Source of the DNA: Caenorhabditis remanei
Lineage: Eukaryota > Nematoda > Chromadorea > Rhabditida > Rhabditidae
Length of the DNA stretch: 64,000 bases
NCBI RefSeq assembly: GCF_010183535.1
Contig: NC_071330.1
Location: 248,001-312,000 of the forward strand
Direction: 5' to 3'
Shown: positions 31,653 through 44,318 of the stretch, piece after piece
How positions within the stretch are numbered: position 1 is the stretch's first letter
How the letters are laid out: each line of letters opens with the position of its first letter
Translations under genes and position numbers: made by a program
Notes under the pieces: model-generated
What the model was told of the DNA's origin: nothing
The model's database searches: none
What the model saw: only the letters and a program-made list of their open reading frames with translations

Positions 31653-34600
31653 TCAGAGAAATGTGGGATTATGACTGCTGAGTAGTCTAACATTTACCAC
31701 ATCCATCGCCACTTCATCATCATTTGTAGACGTGGCAACTAGTACTTCGTTATTGTTGTTAGCTAGACTTGAGGGCGGAGCCACAGCAGCGATTGATGTC
31801 ATTGAGCCGTTTACCTGAAAGACAGTGTATTTTAAACGAAGACTTTGTAGAGGAGCAATCTCGCTCTATTGTAAACTATTCGAGTGTATTCACCTGATAA
31901 TTCGAATTTGTCTGTAACGTTGTCAATTTCTTATCCAATAACGCTGTTGACGCGCCAGTAGTTGTAGTTTTCTTGGTTGAACTTGATCGATTAGAGCGGT
32001 ACCTGTGTTGGAGTTGTCCGTTTAGAGCGCCTGAAAAAATGAATTGAATTTTAAAAAATTCAGTTTGATACTGGGAATAGACGAAAGAATCGAAACATTC
32101 CAAAGATGGTAGATTACTGTTTTTAAAGGTGCAAAATGTTTTAAAGTTGTTTGAAAAATAATGTTTTTCGACCTAAATTAGGTTCCATTAAACGTAAAAG
32201 TTCCTAACTTATTTTACGATTCCTGATAACTATAACGGTACATATTTAAGTCCCCATAAAAACCACCCACCATAAAGAATCCAATTGATAGCTGAATTTG
32301 TGAAGGGCAGCGCGTGAATAAAATACATGATATATACAAACACAGGCGGCACACTGCTAGAGTTCGCCGAGTTCTCCAGGTAAACAGCGAATAGAGTGGC
32401 CATCCAGAATGGTGTCCAACACAAAAAGTAGAAACATGCCACTGCCAACGTGTAAAGAGAAATGTGCAGGAATGGAATTTGAGAGCTCTGGAAATTTGGA
32501 ATTGTTGTGTTTTCTGAGAAATCAATCTCACTTTAAACGTTCTTGTGTGTTCACGCAGTTTTGTCAGCAGTTTTGTGTAGAAATAGGCAATTAGGATGAG
32601 TGGAGTACAGTAGCAGAGGATGAACTGGAATTTTTTCTTTATTTATTGGATTTTACACTTTATAAGTTAGACGTTTTGGTTAAGCAAGATTTAGATAAGA
32701 AAACTACTTAACAATGTAATCTTAAATTTGAAAACTAGTATTCTTGACCCTGCCAATCGATCGTAGAACTGTTTTTAACTCACCTGGTAAATAGTAAACG
32801 CCGTGAACATTGATGAATCGATATCCACAGTGCACTTCTCAATTTTCATTCTGGTTAATTGTCCGGGGCCTGGAAGTATTCATTTTTAGTGGTATATCTC
32901 ATACTGAAGTCCGAATTTATAGTGTATTTGCTAAATAGGACCACAACTTGTTGGTTGGTTTTCCAACTATTGTGCTCTGGTGTATGTCAAATCCGAGAAA
33001 TTTTAGAACTGCCTCGTTTTTTAGCCAAGAAAAAAGGGTTCACGAACACACGGTTCAAGGCATACTTGCCAACGGGCCGAAACGGGCCAACACGGGCCGG
33101 CGCGTAACTTGCTTCAAAATGAATATTATGAGCTGAAAAATATACCAAAATGTAAATCTCGACGAGTTCTATGTTCGTGACCTACTACGGGCCGAATGTC
33201 TATTCGTTAATATGCCGCGGGCCGGGCTAGAATGGCTTTTTTGGCTATTTTCGCGTTTTTTGGCACTTTTTCCCGGCCCGCGGCACATTTATGAATAGCC
33301 ATCCGGCCCGTAGTAGGTCACGGGCATAGAACTCGCCGAGATCTATCTTTTGGTATTTTTTTCAGCTCATAATATTCATTTTGAGGCGAGTTACGCGCCG
33401 GCCCGTTTCGGCCCAGTTGACAAGTATGGTTCAAGGTAAACCTAACTTGTTTGAAATTCTTTGAAAAGAACTGCAAACTGTATTAAAACAACGCTTTTCG
33501 CTTCGAAGCCATTTCGAACAAGTTAGTCTCAATTTCTTTCAAATACTGCATGAAATTTGTCTATTTTTTCTGTTCATTTTCCCTTTTTTCAACCCATCCC
33601 CATTCCATTTCCCCTCTCCCCCGTCTACTCGGCTAGAGAGCATTTTCACAATTAATCCCGAAAGTATTAGTGAAAACTAATTGGAAACATCGACAGAAAA
33701 TTGAAATGGAGTGAAAAAAAGGGGAAAATTGAGTTGAAAAAGAGGTTTATCCGAGGAGGGATCAAAAATTAGGCTGGCGTGTCGGAGACGCGATTATCGA
33801 GTGTGTCAACAGAGCGCGCTTTAGACCGTACTCACCTGTCTCCTTTGCATACAATATGATTTCTCGTGCTGTAAATGACCAGAGCAATGGGCAAAGTGAG
33901 ATGAAGGCGTATACCGCAAGAGCTGAAATTTAAATGTCTGGCGTGTCTTTGACGCTTCATTTAATTACCTAACAAAATAGAAATAGCAAAGTTTCTTGAT
34001 CTCAGATACTTTTTCTGCGGATGACACACTCCAGCATAACGATCGAAACTCATTGCGGTGAGGATAAGGGCACTCAGGATTTTACCGAAGTTTTCGAATA
34101 CGGCATGAAGTTTGCAAGGAATACTACCGAACATCCAAAAACCGAGAATCTGAAAATAGTTGTTTGGAAGTAGACTAATAAAATGTCTGATATCTACCTG
34201 ATCAATGACCGTAATCGGTAGAGACAGACAGACTCCGAAGTCGACACATGAGAGTACAATGACATAGATTAATGTGTTGTCGAGTGTGGCACGCGATGAA
34301 CGAATGACGTGGTAAATGGTGGTGAGCACGGCCACGTTGCCACAGGTACCTGGAATAGAGAGAAACATTGAGAACTTGTATACTTGGCACGGCCCGGCCC
34401 GGACCTTGGAATATTTTTGTAGGCAATACCATCTAACTCTGAATGATAGTCGAAAATTTGACCTTTTCGCCAAAAAAATTCAAAACATTCAAAATTTGAA
34501 TTTTTTGGCGCCAAGTACTCGGGCCTGGACAAGTATGAGAACTTGAGGGAATCAGAATTGTAAAGGAGTTAATAAACCATTTCTACTGTAAGTTTCGAAA

Positions 34601-36281
34601 TTTAGAAAGTTAGTCAAATGTTTTTTTTATTAGCTACACCTCAATAATTCAGAGTTAGTATTTTCTGAATTTTAAATTGAACTAAAAATTAAATTTTTGA
34701 CGCATTTGTCCATAAACTTTGTTATAAACTAAGAAGCAGCAGAAAAACAAAATGGCAACAGATCTGTTACTACATGTTCAAAGAATGTTTGCAGGTACAA
34801 GTATAGTGTAAATCTAAAGATGTATCACTTTTTTGAAACAAACGCTATGTTTCTACTGTAATTCGTTCAAACCGAATAAAAAACGCTTTGAATCAATCAA
34901 AACTACAGGAAAAATAGATATGACGTAACTAATATAAGTAAGACAGTTTACAAACTAAACTTATAAAAATCATTGTTTCAAAACTAGTTTTTAAATCGTA
35001 GACAAAATAGGAATTCTCCAATTTGAATAAGAATTCGAAATAAGATTATATTTTGAAAAGGTAACAAATCTGTCTATCCATTTGTCTCATCCCTTGACTT
35101 ACCTAACAAAAACAGTAAAAGATACGAAACAGCCATTATCATCACATGAAGATCCTCGTGATTCGGTGGAGGGAGCACGTCTATCACAGAGTTGTACTTT
35201 TTCTGAAATTGAATAACTGTTTGTCATTTTTGTGTAACAATTAGCATTCAGTATTCATCACTAATTTCCAGTAACCTTCACTTTTCCGTAAAAAGCTTAG
35301 ATTTTTTGCAAGTTTGCAATCAGAACACTTGTCAACTATTAGTTTTAAAACTTGAAAACTTGAAAACTGTGACGAGTCGCGTTTATGATTCTTACAGATT
35401 GATAGATTGTTAAACGTCTCAGTTTATAAGATACGACAAGTTCAAATTTGGCACTCACCCAATTTTTTTTGCCACAGTGTCACACTTTCTTGTGGGACGG
35501 ATATTATTTAAAATCTCCCCATCCGATATCTCATATTCTCAAATACCACCCCCAGTCTAAAATCCACGTACATTTTTACTCATATCCCCCTTTTCCCCTT
35601 GTGGAGCCCTGAAAAAGGAACAAAAGCACTTCTCCTTCTAAAACATGTGATTTAATCCCTTTTTTGCTCCTAAATCAAATTATTCCGTGTCTTATTCTCA
35701 TCCTTTTGTCTCTCTTTGTCTCCTCATTTCCTCCTCTTCCACCCCAAATCGGGAATCGCATCAATTATGCGAATCGCCATGTGCATTTTTTTTCTGTCGG
35801 TGGTGGCGGCTGTATTTGGAGAAGAAGAATAGTGGAAAAGGGGAGAGGATGAAGATAATGAGAAACAGACGGAAGCCGCCACGTCATTTTTGTCTGGTAC
35901 GTGAAAAGATTGAGACGAGGTCATGTGGCCCATAATTCCAGATGTTTGTTTAAAAAACGTGCAAAAATTAGAAAATCGTGACAAAGAAGCCAAAAAGGCA
36001 GCGGACTATAACATATTCTACTGAATGAGCTATTTTGTCCTTCAGGATTTTCAGATGGGTCAGCCTATTCCTTGGCGGCCTAACTCTTTAACATTTGGTT
36101 ATTCAAACCTCTAGAGGGAAAATAGTTCAACGATGGCCTAGGACGTTCAATCAATGCGAAAGCTAGGTCATGAACTCACCATATCATACATAATCTGTGT
36201 AACCATCTCAATTCCATTCGCATCCGTACTCTGATTGCTAAATGATTCCTCGACATAATCAATGAGATCCGATGACGTCAT
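31653..36281 (-). CDS. npr-17: Opioid/somatostatin-like neuropeptide GPCR, npr-17 orthologue
   Basis: Predicted 438-aa seven-helix receptor. Exons in minus-strand order: 36281-36180, 35202-35103, 34349-34198, 34149-33969, 33922-33836, 32869-32784, 32624-32532, 32487-32271, 32030-31894, 31814-31653; all junctions and phases agree. The N-terminus (about 50 aa) has an NQS sequon. TM1 holds the GN motif (GTCGNV). Cys130 can pair with Cys220 in loop 2, DRY is at 154-156, and TM6 has FLCWTPFW at about 289-295. In TM7 the NPxxY motif reads NWILY (335-339), with Trp replacing Pro. The tail (about 100 aa) is Ser/Thr-rich. In C. elegans, NPR-17 (C06G4.5) is an opioid-like receptor tied to NLP-24 signalling, nociception and feeding. 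Its closeness to clp-1 supports the assignment; TM sequence alone would only say rhodopsin-type peptide receptor. Confidence 0.85.
33061..33428. mobile_element. Long fold-back MITE, CATACTTG ends, 8-bp duplication
   Basis: A near-complete palindrome of two arms of about 150 bp around a short AT centre. Ends are CATACTTGCC and GACAAGTATG. GTTCAAGG flanks both sides (33053-33060 and 33429-33436). Arms contain GGGCCGGCGCGTAACT and CCTACTACGGGCC. It sits in an npr-17 intron. Other copies: 37197-37515, 44035-44318, partials at 10230 and 36770. Confidence 0.9.
34379..34537. mobile_element. Short hAT-like MITE in npr-17 intron
   Basis: Starts TATACTTGGCACGGCCC and ends GGGCCTGGACAAGTATG, flanked by AGAACTTG on both sides (34371-34378 and 34538-34545). 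At 159 bp it is the shortest member seen, with a non-GC-rich middle. Confidence 0.85.
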
Positions 36282-37196
36282 CGAAGATTCTGAACGCAAT
36301 TATTTGACTTACAAAGCAAAAAGTAAGAAATGACTGAGAAAACGATGGGGCGGGGTTTTGTGGCTAAAAGGGCGTGGTGGTAAGTGGATTACGGTAGAGA
36401 TGAAGGAGAAGCAAAAACAAGGACGTCTTGAAAGCGAGAAGGCGTCGTCGACACCACGACGATGACATTGAATTAATTAGAACAGAATGCAAATGAGAAT
36501 GATGAAATAGATGAGGGGAAGAAGAAGACACCTTGATGCTCTCAGAGAGCGAATTCATCGGAAGAAAAAGAAGAAGCAATGAGTCGTTTTGATTAATTTG
36601 GTATTGGAAGAGGAGGAAGGAGAAAGTTGTTAATGACGTTAAACGAGCTTCTTCCTGCAGGAAAATGGGAAGAATCTTTGAAAGTTTTGGGAAACATTTA
36701 TTGGAGGATTACCTGGAAGGAAAAGAGTTTGTTGGTTTGCAATGATCCCGGAATGTTTAGCATATTTGCAAACCGGGTCAATCGGGTCACAATTTGCCGG
36801 GGAAGAACTCGCTTAGATCGCAATCTTTTGGGCTTAAAAATTATGTAGACCTCGGCGAATTCTATGTCAGTGACCACTACTTTTGTGTTTTTGGTACTTT
36901 TTCCCAGCCCAAAACAAAAGACAATTTAAGCGAGTTACGACCGGGCCATGGAAACGGATGAAAATATACATTTTTCAAAAGCAAAATTGTCAATGTGACT
37001 GGAAAGTTAAAATAATAAGAGCTTATAGGTGGTCTTAAAATTAGCCAAAAGCAAGATTTAACAGTTTCAGTATAAGTAGTTTCTCTGATTCGATTTACTA
37101 CGAAAGTTTCATTCAAAAAAATTTTAAATTTAAATTTTTGTACAGGGAAAGCTAACGTAGTTTAATTTGTGTATAAATTGTTTTTAAACTATACAG

Positions 37197-37515
37197 CATA
37201 CTTGCCAAAAAAACGGGCCGAATCGGGCAGGCGCGTAACTTGCTTAAAACTGAGTTTTATTAGCTGAAAAAAAATAAAGATCTCCGCGAGTTCTATATCA
37301 TTGACCTACTACGGGCCGGATGCCCAGTTGTTAATATGTCGCGGGCCGATAAAAGTGCAAAAAAAAAAAGATATTCCAGTCCAGGCCGCGGTACAGTAAC
37401 CACTAGCCATCCGCAGATATAGAACTTGCCGAGATCTACAATTTGGTATATTTTTCAGCTCATAATATGGCGTTTAATGCCAGTTACGCATCGGCTCGGT
37501 TTGCAAAAATGATCC
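37197..37515. repeat. Diverged copy of the long fold-back MITE
   Basis: The left end CATACTTGCCAAAA and the words GGCGCGTAACTTGC, CCTACTACGGGCCGGATG, GCGGGCCG and TTTTTCAGCTCATAATAT match 33061-33428. The right terminus is worn and no target duplication can be read. Confidence 0.75.
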
Positions 37516-38124
37516 ATATCAGACCAAATCAAGTTGCAATAAAATTTTTCCGAAATTAAACAGTGTCACTTTATTTGGAAACTTAGTAGATAAAGTTTAA
37601 AAAGTTAACCACCAGAAATTCGTTTAACAATCACATACTCATGACGCCAGCAATCCGGCCGTTTACAGTTTCTGGAACCCACTTCGTAGCAATATTCAAC
37701 TTAGAAAGAATCAAAAGTATAATGTTCATAAACCGCAGTCCCCCTCTCCCTCCAGGGAAAGAATTGACTCTCTCACAACGAGCAAATTCAGTTCAACTCG
37801 CGGAAAATTAAAACTCGAAAACTGAAATCATGCAAACTAAAATTGCTAATTAACGTCTTTCCTCTCAACACTCCTCCAATCTTTGGTGTCCTTTTCTCGC
37901 CCACTTTTGCTGATTGGAAGTGAGTAGAAAGAAAAGAGGAAGAGAGTATCAAATGGAATTAATGAAGATGACGTCAATGACGTGGCAGAAATACTGATTT
38001 GAAGAGAAAAAAAGTTGGAGGAGAAGATCAGGCAGAATCGAGAATCTCGTGAACAATGTCCGAATAGTCTTTTTAAAACATGGTGATATTAAAAGTAAAA
38101 TGATCAGAGATTATACGTGTCTAT

Positions 38125-38347
38125 CATACTTGTAACGGGCCGGGCCGATTTTCGAATTTTCAACGGCCCTGCCCGGGTTGTCAGGGTCGGCCCAGCTGAA
38201 GTGACTTTTCCCGAAAAACGTGCTTTTATTAACTGTAGTTTTTGAAAAATAAGTTTTGGTTAGTTTGGAGTGATAAAAAGGACCTCAAAATTATTTTTGA
38301 GGTGATAAAATTCAAAAAAAAAATTCCTCAAAAAAAAGACAAGTAAG
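38125..38347. mobile_element. hAT-like MITE, decayed right end
   Basis: Starts CATACTTGTAACGGGCCGGG and ends GACAAGTAAG. It is flanked by GTGTCTAT and GTGTCTAC, an 8-bp duplication with one mismatch. It has GGCCC-rich blocks near the left end. Confidence 0.65.
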
Positions 38348-38929
38348 GTGTCTACACTTGAATAACATAAAGCGCTCAAGACATGTTTCTTAATTGTAAG
38401 GTAGCGTATCAGAACCGAAAAAATATAGGAATCGGGAAAAATGGATATTCATTCAGAAACTGAACCCTCTGAAAACTATACGACAATCTATCATTTCACT
38501 ATACTTTTCTTAAAATTTCCCAAAAATTTAATCAAGAAAACTTCAACTTCCAAAAAGATTTATGTGATTCGTCATAATTCATCATTTTCTTGCAAAAGTT
38601 CCCCCCATAAATTCTCTCTTCTCCCACAAAAAAATGACATCTTCAAGTGGAAAAAATGAAAAAAATTGAAATAAGAAAGCTCGAATAGAAGAAGAAGAAG
38701 AAGAAGAAGGCGGGGATGGAATAATAATGGGAAAATTCTGTCTACGTTACCAGGGAACGGAAATTAAGAAGAGAAAGTGAAAGAGAGAGATTTCTCATTA
38801 TTAGTTTTTTGGACTTCTAAGAAAGAACGAACGGAAAATCAGGAAATAAGAAAAAGAAAAAAAAAGGAAAATTGAGTTGTGTCTAGTCGAGAAAAGTGGA
38901 AAGTATGAATTGGGTACGGACAAGGAAAA

Positions 38930-39182
38930 AGGCGCGTCACAGGTACGCCAATGTCAGGTCTTTCACAGCAGTGCGAGGCATATGGTCCGCAACAAACATA
39001 TTTGAATTTTTTCGAGTCGCGTTACGTGCGCGGTGCGGTTCATATTGAAAGATTCAAAAAATAAACGTAAAAATCCTTGACACCGTGCCAACCGCTGTGC
39101 GACCGATTTTCCGAGCCCTTACACCTTGCACTGCTGTGGTCTTATAGCCTTGAGAAACGCGCCACAGGTACGCCAGCCTAGA
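38930..39182. repeat. Imperfect palindrome bounded by GCGCACC-type words
   Basis: The outer words GGCGCGTCACAGGTACGCCA and ACGCGCCACAGGTACGCCAG enclose an inner inverted pair (CACAGCAGTGCGAGG / CTTGCACTGCTGTGG) with loosely complementary arms between. It may be a separate MITE inserted in or formed from the short-repeat cluster. Confidence 0.5.
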
Positions 39183-39334
39183 AAATAACTAAAGATGCTA
39201 TATTGTTATTTTCATTTGTCCTGACGATGCAAGTGTTCATGAATTATTTAGCAAAATAGTGGAGAACAAAATTTGAGATTTTTGTAAAATTTGAGAAAAA
39301 ATAATTGCCATGACGACTTTTTTGGTGGCCTTGC

Positions 39335-39465
39335 TATTAGCTCGGCACAGTTTTTACAACTGCGCTCCACCGAAATGCTCTTTAAAAATGTCTCTTTTTC
39401 TCTAAGTCTCTCAATTTCGCACATAATTTTTTTCGGTTTCGGTAGAGTGCGGTTGTAAGAAGCGA
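39335..39465. repeat. GCGCTCTACCG-family MITE
   Basis: Arms TTACAACTGCGCTCCACCG and CGGTAGAGTGCGGTTGTAAG around TCTCTTTTTCTCTAAGTCTC, nearly collinear with 2261-2390. Confidence 0.8.
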
Positions 39466-40139
39466 TATAAATCTAATAACAAAAGTTTCACGAGTATCCC
39501 AAAAACTTTGAAACAAAAAAACCTTTCCAGAAGCGTCGCCTCTTCTTCCTTCTCATAAATTATTTTCTCCTCTTCACCGGATCAAAATTCAAAAATAAGA
39601 ACGTCCCGTCTCTAACCACTCTCCCAGTTTCCTCTAAATGACGTTTCTTTTTTCCCGTTTTTTGCGGCAATAATTGAAATTAAATTTCTTCTTTTCTCCT
39701 CCTTCATTGTTACTCATCAACTTCTGCTAGGACGGACGGATGAATAATTTATTTGGTAAGGGAAAAGTATATACTGAAATCTAGAAACTAAGGTATGCTT
39801 ATAGACAATGCAGTGTTTTTTTTAATCATTTAAACAAAAAAAGTTGGTCTACAAAAAAACTGAAAAGCCGTCAAGCCACCAGACAAGTAAAAAGTTATAT
39901 ACATTAAAAAAAGAAGAGAGAGATATGAAAAAAGTTCAATTTTCGAGACAGCATCTCTCTCGCTCCCCCCGTTTTAATTAATGAATTCAAAAAAGTGGGA
40001 GGAGGGAAAAAAGAGAGAAAAAGACTAGTCAGGAGAATTATGAATTCATTTAATTTCTCTCTTATTTTCTGGTTTTCAGCTGGTTTTCCACTGTAATTAT
40101 AGCCAGGAAATCACGTTTTTTCGATGGAAAATGTACGAG

Positions 40140-41655
40140 AAAACGCGTCAAAGGTGCGCCAGACTTCGATATATAGATCGGTGTGTTGGGCGTCTGTAGT
40201 ATGAGTTGTAACGCGTTAGAGGTGCTCCAGACAAAAATTCAATTATCAAAATTGAAGAATGAAACAGTGAGCGTATTACAAGGAACGCGTCAAAGCCGCG
40301 CCAAACAACTGAAGCATTTTCAAGAAGTATAAAACAATAAAGATATATCAACTTAAGAACATAATGTCTTACTAAAATCAAAAAATGAGAAAGCGCCGAA
40401 GGCGCCCCCGACGGAAAATTGAAAATTTACACAAAAAAAATTTACACATCCTAGGTGCGCCAGGCGTTTTTATGAATTTTTGAGCTCTTTCTCAATCTCC
40501 AAACGCGTCCCAGGCGCGCCAAAAAAAAATAACTGAATAAGGTCCAAGCCAACTCAGAGTTCCATCATTAATCCGCAACAAAACGCGCCTCCTGGCGCCC
40601 CAGCGTTTCCCACAAGGCTCTACTCAACTGATCAGAAATGAAAATGTGAGAAACGAGGTGTTCTGACCAGGGAACAAAAATAGAATAAATCGGATAAGTT
40701 CGGTCAAGCAGTAAGGAATGTAGTAAATATGAGGGTGTTGTCAAGGGTAACAAAATAGACATTAGGTCGGAATTAGTTTATCTTTTCGTCGACTATTTTT
40801 GGCCTCTGTTTCTGATGAGTGGAGGAGCATAAGGGGGTGGGAGGAGAGAGCTAATGAGGTCAGTGTGGAAAGATTTTCTAAATCTAAGTCTAAACAGGTC
40901 TGGGACGTGTTTCTGGCAACAACTGTTAGCACGACACTTGTCTTACAACTGCGGTCTACCGTAACCAAAGAAAATTGCTTGCAATTTCGGAAGTTGTAAG
41001 AACTGTGCTGAGCTAATAGCTAAACGAGAACCATGCGAAAGGTTTCATCAGGTTTAAACTTCAAAAACGCGCTAAAGGAACGCCAGATAGTTTTCCAGCT
41101 TATCAGTTCAAACATATTTTTGATATTTGCTGGGGCGCCGTTGGCGTTTTTAAACACTCTGAAATATTTATGATACTGCCACCAAAAGTGAGAAGAAACA
41201 CGCCAGATTTCCATTTTTATTATATCGGGCGCACCTTTGACGCTTTTTTCACAATTCGCTACTGTTCCCAAAGAAGATTCAAAGGCTGGCGCACCTTTGA
41301 CGCGTCCTCCTTCTCCCCTGAAAAAGTCAAGAAGACACCATACAACATGTGAATTGAAAATGCAGTCAGCACCAGAAAATTTGCATGAAAAGTTTTGAAA
41401 GATCATGACGAACCTTGAACATCTAGATATATACTTTTTGTGAGGATTCTGAAGAACCTTGAATTTAATTTTAGAATTTTTAGAACGGGGGAATGAAAAT
41501 ATTTTCTTGAATTTTTTATTGCGCTTAAAAGTGAAAGTGCCTGAAATATTTGAAAACAGGATGGAAATAACTTTTTCTGCACTTTTTCTGATCAGAAACT
41601 GACTTTTTTTAACATAAAAATAAGAACAGAAAGCGCGTTTAAGGTGCGCCAGACA
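40140..41655. repeat. Second cluster of GGCGCACCTTTGACGCG words
   Basis: About a dozen copies of the word also found in clp-1 introns, near 40140, 40211, 40283, 40390, 40445, 40500, 40580, 41066, 41130, 41225, 41285 and 41630, in both orientations. Further single copies lie at 33773, 33938, 43112, 51088 and 51158. Confidence 0.8.
40930..41025. repeat. Internally deleted GCGCTCTACCG MITE
   Basis: The left arm TCTTACAACTGCGGTCTACC is followed almost at once by the right end GTTGTAAGAACTGTGCTGAG; the middle seen in the longer copies is gone. Confidence 0.7.
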
Positions 41656-42189
41656 AACTTCTCAAATTTGGTATATCTAGACATCTGGACACACAGACCA
41701 GGATCTCTTGAACTTCCTTTATAACTAAAAATAAAAACTTTTAAAATCCGTGAATAATAAAATAAAGTACAATATTTATCCATGTGAAACGTCTAGTACT
41801 TCAATAAATAATTGAATAGAAATAAAATATTTTCCCTTTTTTCGAGTAGGAGGAAGTAATGAAACAAAATAAGAAAAAGGGAGAAGTACAATATATGAGT
41901 AATACTGATCTTTAGAATAGACACGAATCGGGAGGAAAGAAATGTTTCAGAAATGGGCGTGGATAATGAACTACTTTCTTATGATGGAGGGAAATTCGAT
42001 TTTAGTTTAGTTTGAGTTCTAGGTTACCATGTAGCTAAGTTAACCACAAGTGAGAGTGAAAATTCAATGTATTCTATTAGTGTAAGTGTCATAATGGCAA
42101 ATTTTCATTTCTCGAGTTTCAAGGTGAGTTTTCAAAAAATACTGAAAAAACTAGTTTTTTTTAAAATTTGATTGCACACCAGAGGTGAA

Positions 42190-42515
42190 AATGGGTTCCG
42201 GAAAGCGGAATGGAGAAAATGCCAAAAGGCGGAAGGCGGAATACAATGTCGCTTTTAAAAATACGAATTTAGCCTTATTTTATTGTAAAAACCCTTTAAA
42301 ATGGTTAAATTTTGTTTTTTCGGTAAACACTGATAGCTTTGCTGCAAAAAACCTCAAAAATACCAGTAAATTGGAATAGGTGATCAAATTTTTCAAGCCG
42401 AGGAAAAAATCTTTAAATAGCGGAAAGCAAACATAGGAAAATTTTTGGCGGAAGGCGGAAAGAAAAGAGTGGCGGAAAGCGGAAAGCGGAAGGCGGAATT
42501 CCGCTCAACTCTGTT
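42190..42515. repeat. GGCGGAAGGCGGAA-rich repeat element
   Basis: Runs of GGCGGAAGGCGGAA / GCGGAAAGCGGAA lie at both ends (42190-42242 and 42418-42505) of an AT-rich core, closing with AATTCCGCTCAACTCTG. It is a low-complexity-bordered repeat. A small matching piece occurs on the other strand near 57615. Confidence 0.7.
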
Positions 42516-43234
42516 CTAGAATGTAATTGAATAAGGCGATGGTACTCCTAAAAAAGAGCATTCTGCGTTTCTCCAAAAAATATAACTCATCATCGAAAAA
42601 CCATTAAAAATATATATATCTGGAAAAACTTGTTTTTGCATTTTGAGTCACTTCTTATAGAAGGGCATGAAAAAGTGGTATGAGTATGAAATTGAAAAAA
42701 AGAAAACTTCAGCTCAACCTAACCTTTTTCCAGATCAAATCATTTTCAATTCAAAATTTCAAAAATAGCACGTACTCCTTTAATAGATAATCACAATAAA
42801 ATAAAACGGGGTGAGTTCTAAATAATATGAATCCAAGAAGAGATGAACTAATCTACATTTAATCTTTCCTCTGAATATAGCTTCAACCTAATTCTCTCTC
42901 GTCTTTTTCTCTTTCGGTCATGCGGGGGTATATGAAAGTGTTATGTATTTAACAGAAATAAATATATGAATGATAAAAGAAAAGAGAATAAGATTAGGTA
43001 GGGACGTCTATTCGTGGGAGAAAAATAAGAATAGGAATGAGAAAGCGGGGAAAATGAATTAGGAAGGGGAGTGGTGTTCAAGGTAGATAGATTTTTGATG
43101 CGGTTGGGTACAATCTGGGGTGTCGGTGACGCGTTTCTAAGACATGAGTCTGGTAGAAACATAGAGTAATACTTGCATTAGAAGTCAGAAGCCGCCTGGA
43201 GTTCTATTGACGCTTTCACTGAAGATACCGTAAT

Positions 43235-43425
43235 ATTATGAATTCACAGTCTGCCGCCGTAGGGCGTTAAAGGCGCATAAAGTTTGTTCGGATGGGTCTA
43301 GTAGTTGAAAGCATGAAAAACCGTAGTAGAGTACGGTTAATCACCCATTTCAAGTACGAGACCATCCAAACAAATTCCATACGGTTTTAACGCCCAACTG
43401 CGGTAGACTGTCAATTCAGAATAGC
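43235..43425. repeat. MITE with CAGTCTGCCGC ends
   Basis: Left AATTCACAGTCTGCCGC and right GCGGTAGACTGTCAATT pair, as do inner GGGCGTTAAA / TTTTAACGCCC and TTTGTTCGGATGG / CCATCCAAACAAA. The short centre contains a small GTACGGTT-like hairpin. Confidence 0.8.
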
Positions 43426-44034
43426 TGTTTTGGGATAACGCTCTCGTGTTTTTAATTAGACTGATGAATTACACTTTCCGGGGGACTAATCTCTAGTTTA
43501 CGAAAAAGAACAGGAAAAACTATGACACACGCAATCAGGTGACTTACAATAACTTTATATTAGAAGTTGTTTCAATTAAATGTAAACACGACAAATTTGA
43601 TAAGAAGGAGACTAAGGAAGTGAACTTTTTGTTTTTGATTCGAAAGGAGAGAGATAACCGGTTTTTACGGTAGAGGAGAACACATTTTTCAAATTGGGAA
43701 CACTATGAGGAATTTTAAATGATCAAGAAAAGTTTTTGATCAGGCTAATTGAGTTTGAGCAGTGTTAACCGGGAAATAATGATTTACAGTTTTTCATAAT
43801 AAATACTTCTCACAGGTATGTAAAATAGTTTTGAAAGAGAGTCACTGTAAGAAAACCACATATGCAACGTTTTTGTGGGAAAGAAAATCGAATATGCCTA
43901 CAATTGAGGTTAGCGGTGATTGATAAGTTTTTTGTCATGCGTTTGAATTTATTATAACGTGAATTCATGATGACACAAATTGGGCGATTTTTTTTTCAAG
44001 TTTTGGATAATTTACGCCTAGGATTATATGATTG

Positions 44035-44318
44035 GAACGTCTAAAAAAAATGTTGATCTCGGCGAGTTTTATAGCTGTGACCTACTAAGTACCGGATGAC
44101 GAATTAATAATGTGCTGCGGACCAGGAAAACGTGCTAAATATCGTGATAATGGTCAAAAAACCATTCCAATCGGACTCGCGGCACATTAACAAGTTGCCA
44201 TCCGGCCCTGTAGTAGACGACGGATAAAGAACTTGGGGAGATCCTCATTTTGATATATTTTTCAGCTCATAATATTAAGTTTGAAGCGATTTCTGCGCCG
44301 GCCCGGTTGGAAAGTATG
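44035..44318. repeat. Diverged copy of the long fold-back MITE
   Basis: Shares GAGTTTTATAGCTGTGACC, CATCCGGCCCTGTAGTAG, TTTTTCAGCTCATAATAT and GCGCCGGCCCGG with 33061-33428 and ends AAAGTATG. The left terminus is worn. Confidence 0.7.

Noticed and set aside
38680..38880. GAA and GAAA runs upstream of npr-17
   Set aside because: Simple low-complexity sequence with no further structure seen.
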